This document shows, piece by piece, positions 6,330-9,220 of a stretch of DNA of 9,220 nucleotides. A program made the translations under genes and the position numbers. Position 1 is the first letter of the stretch. Every line of letters starts with the position of its first letter. This stretch comes from Clostridiales bacterium (GTDB taxonomy: Bacteria; Bacillota; Clostridia; UBA8921): NCBI GenBank assembly GCA_003535395.1, contig DOHE01000247.1, positions 1-9,220 of the forward strand. Direction: 5' to 3'. Under the pieces are notes generated by a model. The model worked only from the letters and a program-made list of their open reading frames with translations. It did not search any database and was not told the origin of the DNA.

Positions 6330-7088
6330 CTCCATCCAGGAAAGCAGCGTGGCCGCCGTTTCCGGAAAAGTTTCCACCCGATTGTCGTGCATGAATTCCA
6401 GCAGGAAGGCATGGGATTTCCCCTCAAAGCACCGGATGTACCGGGCCCAGATCTCCCGGCCTTCCCTCAGGGGATACTTGTTCGGACCGTCCCAGTGGAA
6501 CACATGGATGTTGGTGGTATAGGGAGCCAGGGCGCTGGCAGATTTAAGGTTGTAGGCAGCATCCCGCTGCTGTTTGGGCTGCCAGTACATGGCAAGATGG
6601 CTGTGGTCGATTTCCTTCACCAGCTTTAAGGCTGCCGTGTATTCGTCCGTGCAGGTGCCGCCGTGGGACTCAAAGGAAAGCACGATCCCCTCCACGGCTG
6701 CCATATCCGCCAGCATGCGGCTTTCACTCACCAGCCGGGCATACTCCTGCGGGGAAGTATCTCCAGAATCCCGGTTGCCAGCCCAAATCCGCACAACAGG
6801 AGCACCCAATATTTTGGCAGATGCCAGCACTTTGGAAAACTCCATTGCTGCGTCCTTTTCTGCGTCCGTCATACAGCCCACTTTATAATAGGAGCCGTAG
6901 GAAAGGGTTTTCAGCCCGGCATCGTCCATGAGCTGCCGAACACGGCCGGCCGTATCCAGGTCCCCGGCGGGCACATGGATGTCCCCGCCCCATTCGATGC
7001 CGTCCAGCCCTGCCTTTTTCACAGCTTCCACGATCACCTCCGGGGAAAGGCTGCGAAACGATACTGAAACCAAACCTGTTTGAAACAT
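6318..7088 (-). CDS. Sugar phosphate isomerase/epimerase-like TIM-barrel protein
   Basis: The 256-residue protein has the xylose-isomerase-like (AP endonuclease 2) TIM-barrel fold, shared by sugar epimerases, IolE/IolI-type inositol enzymes and hydroxypyruvate isomerase. Visible marks are SPEVIVEAVKKAGLDGIEWGGDIHVP (15-40), the strand PVVRIWAG (97-104), SFESHGG (138-144), NIHVFHWDG (193-201) and LLEFMH (229-234). Likely metal ligands are Glu140, His195 or His198, and Glu231. The second ligand, usually Asp, appears to be Gln170 in MYWQPK. The start at 7088 is chosen over an upstream ATG at 7133 because AAGGAG (7095-7100) is 6 bp away and the family begins close to this point. It lies 59 bp after the dehydrogenase gene on the same strand. 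Substrate unknown. Confidence 0.83.
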   Translation of the reverse strand: MFQTGLVSVSFRSLSPEVIVEAVKKAGLDGIEWGGDIHVPAGDLDTAGRVRQLMDDAGLKTLSYGSYYKVGCMTDAEKDAAMEFSKVLASAKILGAPVVRIWAGNRDSGDTSPQEYARLVSESRMLADMAAVEGIVLSFESHGGTCTDEYTAALKLVKEIDHSHLAMYWQPKQQRDAAYNLKSASALAPYTTNIHVFHWDGPNKYPLREGREIWARYIRCFEGKSHAFLLEFMHDNRVETFPETAATLLSWMEPYR

Positions 7089-7147
7089 AAAATTCTCCTT
7101 GTCGTGCTGATCTATCGCGGATCCTGTTATCATGGCCGTGCAGACGG

Positions 7148-8149
7148 TCAGGCCATGGTGGCCAGCATCTCCAGGGTCACATTATAGCGAAGCGGACTGC
7201 CGCTTTGGAGCCGCCTGAACTCCTCCAGCATGAACTGGGCCATGCGGATCACTTCATCCCCGAAGCTGCCTGCCATGTGAGGGGTGAGAAACACGTTGGG
7301 CAGGGAATAAAAGGGATGCCCTTCCACAGGAGGTTCCGGATCGGTCACATCCAGCAGCGCCACGATCCCCGGCTGTTCGGTAAGGATGCGCACCAGGTCC
7401 TGCTCCACCACTTGGGCGCCCCGGCCGGTGTTGATAAAGGCCGCGTTGGGCTTCATCCGGGAAAACAGGTCATAATTCAGCATGCCCACCGTCTGTGGAT
7501 TATTGGCCAAATGGTTGGTGATGGTCTGGCATTCGGTGAACAGCCTCTCCAGACTGCATTTCTCCACGCCCAGTTCTGTCGCGGTGCTGTCCGGCAGGAA
7601 GGGATCAAATACCAGGATCTCAATGTCGCAGGATTTAAGCAGATGGATGACCTGCCTGCCGATGGCCCCTGCTCCGATGATCCCTACCTTGCACAGATAA
7701 TTTCCGGGATATTCATCCCGGATTGCCCCGGCCTTGTTGCGTTCTGCCCGGTTATGTACCTGAAAAGCCCTGAAAAATCCTTTGTTGGCCAGCAATATCT
7801 GGGCCGCGGCAAATTCTGCCACCGGGATGCCGTTTGCCATCCAGGCGCTTAGCACCTGGATCCCCCGTTCCAGGAACGGCCGGGCAAATCCCTGCACAGA
7901 CCCTGCCGCATAAAAAACCGCTTTCAAGCCTGGAAAATATTTCTCAATTTCCTCCGCCGTCATAGCCGGCATTCCCCAGGTGCTGAAAATATAATCCGCT
8001 TCCCGGGCAGACTGGCTGTTTTGGGCCAGTGTCTCCGGAGTAAAAACGATCTGTTCGTCCAGACCGGCCTCATTGACAAGCTGCTGTATGATCCGGGGTG
8101 AGTAGACCCGCCGGATCTGGTTTTCTTTCCCTAAAAATATGCTGCGCAT
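7148..8149 (-). CDS. D-isomer-specific 2-hydroxyacid dehydrogenase
   Basis: The 333-residue protein has the normal length for this NAD-dependent family, which interconverts 2-keto acids and D-2-hydroxy acids in the cytoplasm. The Rossmann motif VGIIGAGAIGRQV is at 155-167, followed by Asp182 (VFDPF), which favours NAD over NADP. The catalytic set is Arg243 (NTGRG), Glu272 (TDPEPP) and His291 (TPHMAG). The start at 8149 is supported by AGGAGG (8157-8162) 7 bp upstream and an N-terminus MRSIFLGKE. The frame stays open far upstream on the minus strand, but that part is low-complexity Gln/His/Pro-rich sequence antisense to the gene at 8306 and is not coding. It is first in a series with the TIM-barrel and acyltransferase genes. 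The N-terminal substrate domain does not point to a named member, so the substrate is not assigned. Confidence 0.9.
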   Translation of the reverse strand: MRSIFLGKENQIRRVYSPRIIQQLVNEAGLDEQIVFTPETLAQNSQSAREADYIFSTWGMPAMTAEEIEKYFPGLKAVFYAAGSVQGFARPFLERGIQVLSAWMANGIPVAEFAAAQILLANKGFFRAFQVHNRAERNKAGAIRDEYPGNYLCKVGIIGAGAIGRQVIHLLKSCDIEILVFDPFLPDSTATELGVEKCSLERLFTECQTITNHLANNPQTVGMLNYDLFSRMKPNAAFINTGRGAQVVEQDLVRILTEQPGIVALLDVTDPEPPVEGHPFYSLPNVFLTPHMAGSFGDEVIRMAQFMLEEFRRLQSGSPLRYNVTLEMLATMA

Positions 8150-8190
8150 GGATGCTCCTCCTTCAAGGATGGATTTCTTCAGTTTACTCC

Positions 8191-8203
8191 GGTATTTTAT
8201 ACC
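8191..8203. repeat. Small inverted repeat in dehydrogenase leader or promoter
   Basis: GGTATTTTATACC is an inverted repeat with 5-bp arms and a 3-bp centre. On the minus strand it contains TATAAA (8201-8196), which has TGGACA (8222-8217) 15 bp upstream. It may be a second promoter for the dehydrogenase gene with a short spacer, or an operator. Confidence 0.35.
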
Positions 8204-8224
8204 ACCCGGCCAAAGATGTCCATA

Positions 8225-8248
8225 TTCCAAAACATGTTCCAAAACATG
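8225..8248. promoter_or_regulatory. Operator-like pair of palindromic boxes
   Basis: TTCCAAAACATG occurs twice head to tail (8225-8236 and 8237-8248). Each copy, with the next bases, holds the palindrome AACATGTT (8231-8238 and 8243-8250), with centres 12 bp apart. The second extends to AAACATGTTT (8242-8251). The pair lies in the divergent promoter region between the dehydrogenase and membrane protein genes, so a regulator bound here could control both. The regulator is unknown. Confidence 0.5.
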
Positions 8249-8265
8249 TTTCGTTATTGTATAAT
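8237..8265 (+). promoter_or_regulatory. Probable promoter of the membrane protein gene
   Basis: TATAAT (8260-8265) is a perfect -10 box 40 bp before the ATG. The -35 at 17 bp distance, TTCCAA (8237-8242), is poor and lies within the repeated operator-like boxes, which suggests that activity depends on, or is blocked by, a bound regulator. Confidence 0.5.
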
Positions 8266-8284
8266 TCATTTCAAACCTTGTGAA
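8256..8284 (-). promoter_or_regulatory. Probable promoter of the dehydrogenase series
   Basis: On the minus strand TTCACA (8284-8279) and TACAAT (8261-8256) each match five of six consensus bases with an ideal 17-bp spacer. Transcription would start near 8249, at the edge of the palindromic boxes, leaving a leader of about 100 nt before the dehydrogenase ATG. It overlaps the plus-strand -10 box, so the two divergent promoters would compete. Confidence 0.5.
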
Positions 8285-8305
8285 TCTGTAAAAAGGATCA
8301 ATGCC

Positions 8306-9220
8306 ATGGCAAACAAATTCCGGATCACCCTGTTCCGGCACAGCGTCCCCTACCGGTTCATCGACCTGGCCCTGTTGCTGCTGTGCATGTATGCCGGCGG
8401 TGTGCTGCTCGGCAATCCAGTCTACGGTGCGGCCATCCGGGTCGCTATGCACATCTGGACGGTTTCCATCCGGTTTGGGCTGGACAAGCCGCACATCGCC
8501 CTGCCCCGCCTGGCCATGCGGCTGGTGGGGGCTACTTTGGCACTGATCCTCATTCCCAATATCAGCCTGCTTTTCTTTTTCCCGGCAGTCACCGGGCAAC
8601 GGCAGGCACTGTGGTTGGCCATCTATATTATCCTGGTTTCCATCCAAAGCCTGGCCACCGAGCTTCCAGCTCAGTCGGACAGGAAGCGAACCCCGGGTCA
8701 AAGGGTGGTGCTGCTGGGGGTGCACGGTACTTTTGTTTTTATTATCCTGGCTTTGTCTTATTTGATTTTTCCGCCCTCTGTCTTCCGCATCATTGCTCCG
8801 CTCTACGTCCTTCTTACTGCGGCGCTGGTGATCACTCAGCTTTGCCGAAGGGTACCGGATGTGTCTGTGGATCTGTCCCCGATGCTGAACATCCATTCCT
8901 ACGCAGTTTATTCCAACATGGCTTTTTTTACGTATGCCGCCTTCTATTTCAGCCTCATGATGTACATCTGCTATATGGCCTACCAGCAGCTGGTGCCGGG
9001 GCTTAACACTTACTGGCTGATCCTTCTTTGGCTTGCGCTGGTATACTTCATCGCTTTTAGTTTTTACCGGCTGATCCTGCGCAGCAAACTGGTGGTCCGG
9101 CTGGGGCTGTTCATTACGGGGGGGCTGTTTTGGATATTTTCCACGCTGATGCTGTATCAATCGGAAAACACCTGGTCTCTTGGGGTCTGGAGCATCTCCT
9201 GGGGCGTGGGGCTGGCGGCT
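8306..9220 (+). CDS. Polytopic membrane protein of unknown family (3' end outside window)
   Basis: The frame is open from ATG 8306 to the window end, giving 305 residues with no stop. AAGGA (8293-8297) lies 8 bp upstream. An ATG at 8301 is in another frame that stops at 8546 and sits too close to the ribosome binding site. The chain begins MANKFRITLFRHSVPYRF, a basic amphipathic start, then has about nine hydrophobic segments: near 18-38, 70-92, 102-118, 137-155, 160-178, 203-225, 235-255, 264-284 and 290-305. Arg/Lys-rich loops are at 126-133 and 256-261. The density of membrane spans fits a transporter or a multi-span enzyme, and a major-facilitator-like protein is possible, but I recognise no diagnostic motif. 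It diverges from the dehydrogenase series and may share its regulation. Confidence 0.8.
   Translation, partial: MANKFRITLFRHSVPYRFIDLALLLLCMYAGGVLLGNPVYGAAIRVAMHIWTVSIRFGLDKPHIALPRLAMRLVGATLALILIPNISLLFFFPAVTGQRQALWLAIYIILVSIQSLATELPAQSDRKRTPGQRVVLLGVHGTFVFIILALSYLIFPPSVFRIIAPLYVLLTAALVITQLCRRVPDVSVDLSPMLNIHSYAVYSNMAFFTYAAFYFSLMMYICYMAYQQLVPGLNTYWLILLWLALVYFIAFSFYRLILRSKLVVRLGLFITGGLFWIFSTLMLYQSENTWSLGVWSISWGVGLAA

Noticed and set aside
8150..9160. Long upstream extension of the dehydrogenase frame on the minus strand
   Set aside because: The translation is Gln/His/Pro-rich and low in complexity, is antisense to the well-supported gene at 8306, and the family length and ribosome binding site fit a start at 8149.

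Overview
The window looks like a piece of a moderately GC-rich chromosome from a Clostridia-type Firmicute. This is an inference from strong AGGAGG-like ribosome binding sites before almost every gene, a type III glutamine synthetase next to an amt-glnK pair, and the gut-Clostridia flavour of the carbohydrate genes. No rRNA, tRNA, CRISPR array, transposase or phage gene was seen.

Region 1 (1-2823, plus strand) is a nitrogen assimilation block. It holds the 3' part of a type III glutamine synthetase, a 14-bp tandem repeat directly after its stop, a strong intrinsic terminator, then an ammonium channel (amt) and its PII partner (glnK). The amt-glnK pair is closed by a second strong terminator. 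Together they take up ammonium, sense nitrogen status and fix ammonium into glutamine.

Region 2 (2891-8149) looks like a small catabolic or carbohydrate-linked locus. A URO-D-superfamily protein (minus) and an AraC-type regulator (plus) diverge from a spacer of about 250 bp. That spacer carries a striking 29-bp tandem repeat running up to the predicted araC promoter. The araC gene converges on, and overlaps by 32 bp, an RX10H acyltransferase at the end of a minus-strand series: 2-hydroxyacid dehydrogenase, xylose-isomerase-like TIM-barrel protein, acyltransferase. A 16-bp tandem repeat swallows the stop codon of the TIM-barrel gene, and a separate promoter may drive the acyltransferase. The substrate cannot be told from sequence.

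Region 3 (8150-9220) is a divergent promoter region with two palindromic operator-like boxes, followed by a polytopic membrane protein of unknown family that runs off the window end.

The most unusual points are three unrelated minisatellites in the gaps of one 9-kb stretch, non-canonical residues at expected metal positions in two of the enzymes, and the repeat array between the URO-D-like gene and araC. I see no firm evidence for a wholly new system. The best candidate for something undescribed is the AraC / URO-D-like / dehydrogenase / TIM-barrel / acyltransferase locus with its repeat array.
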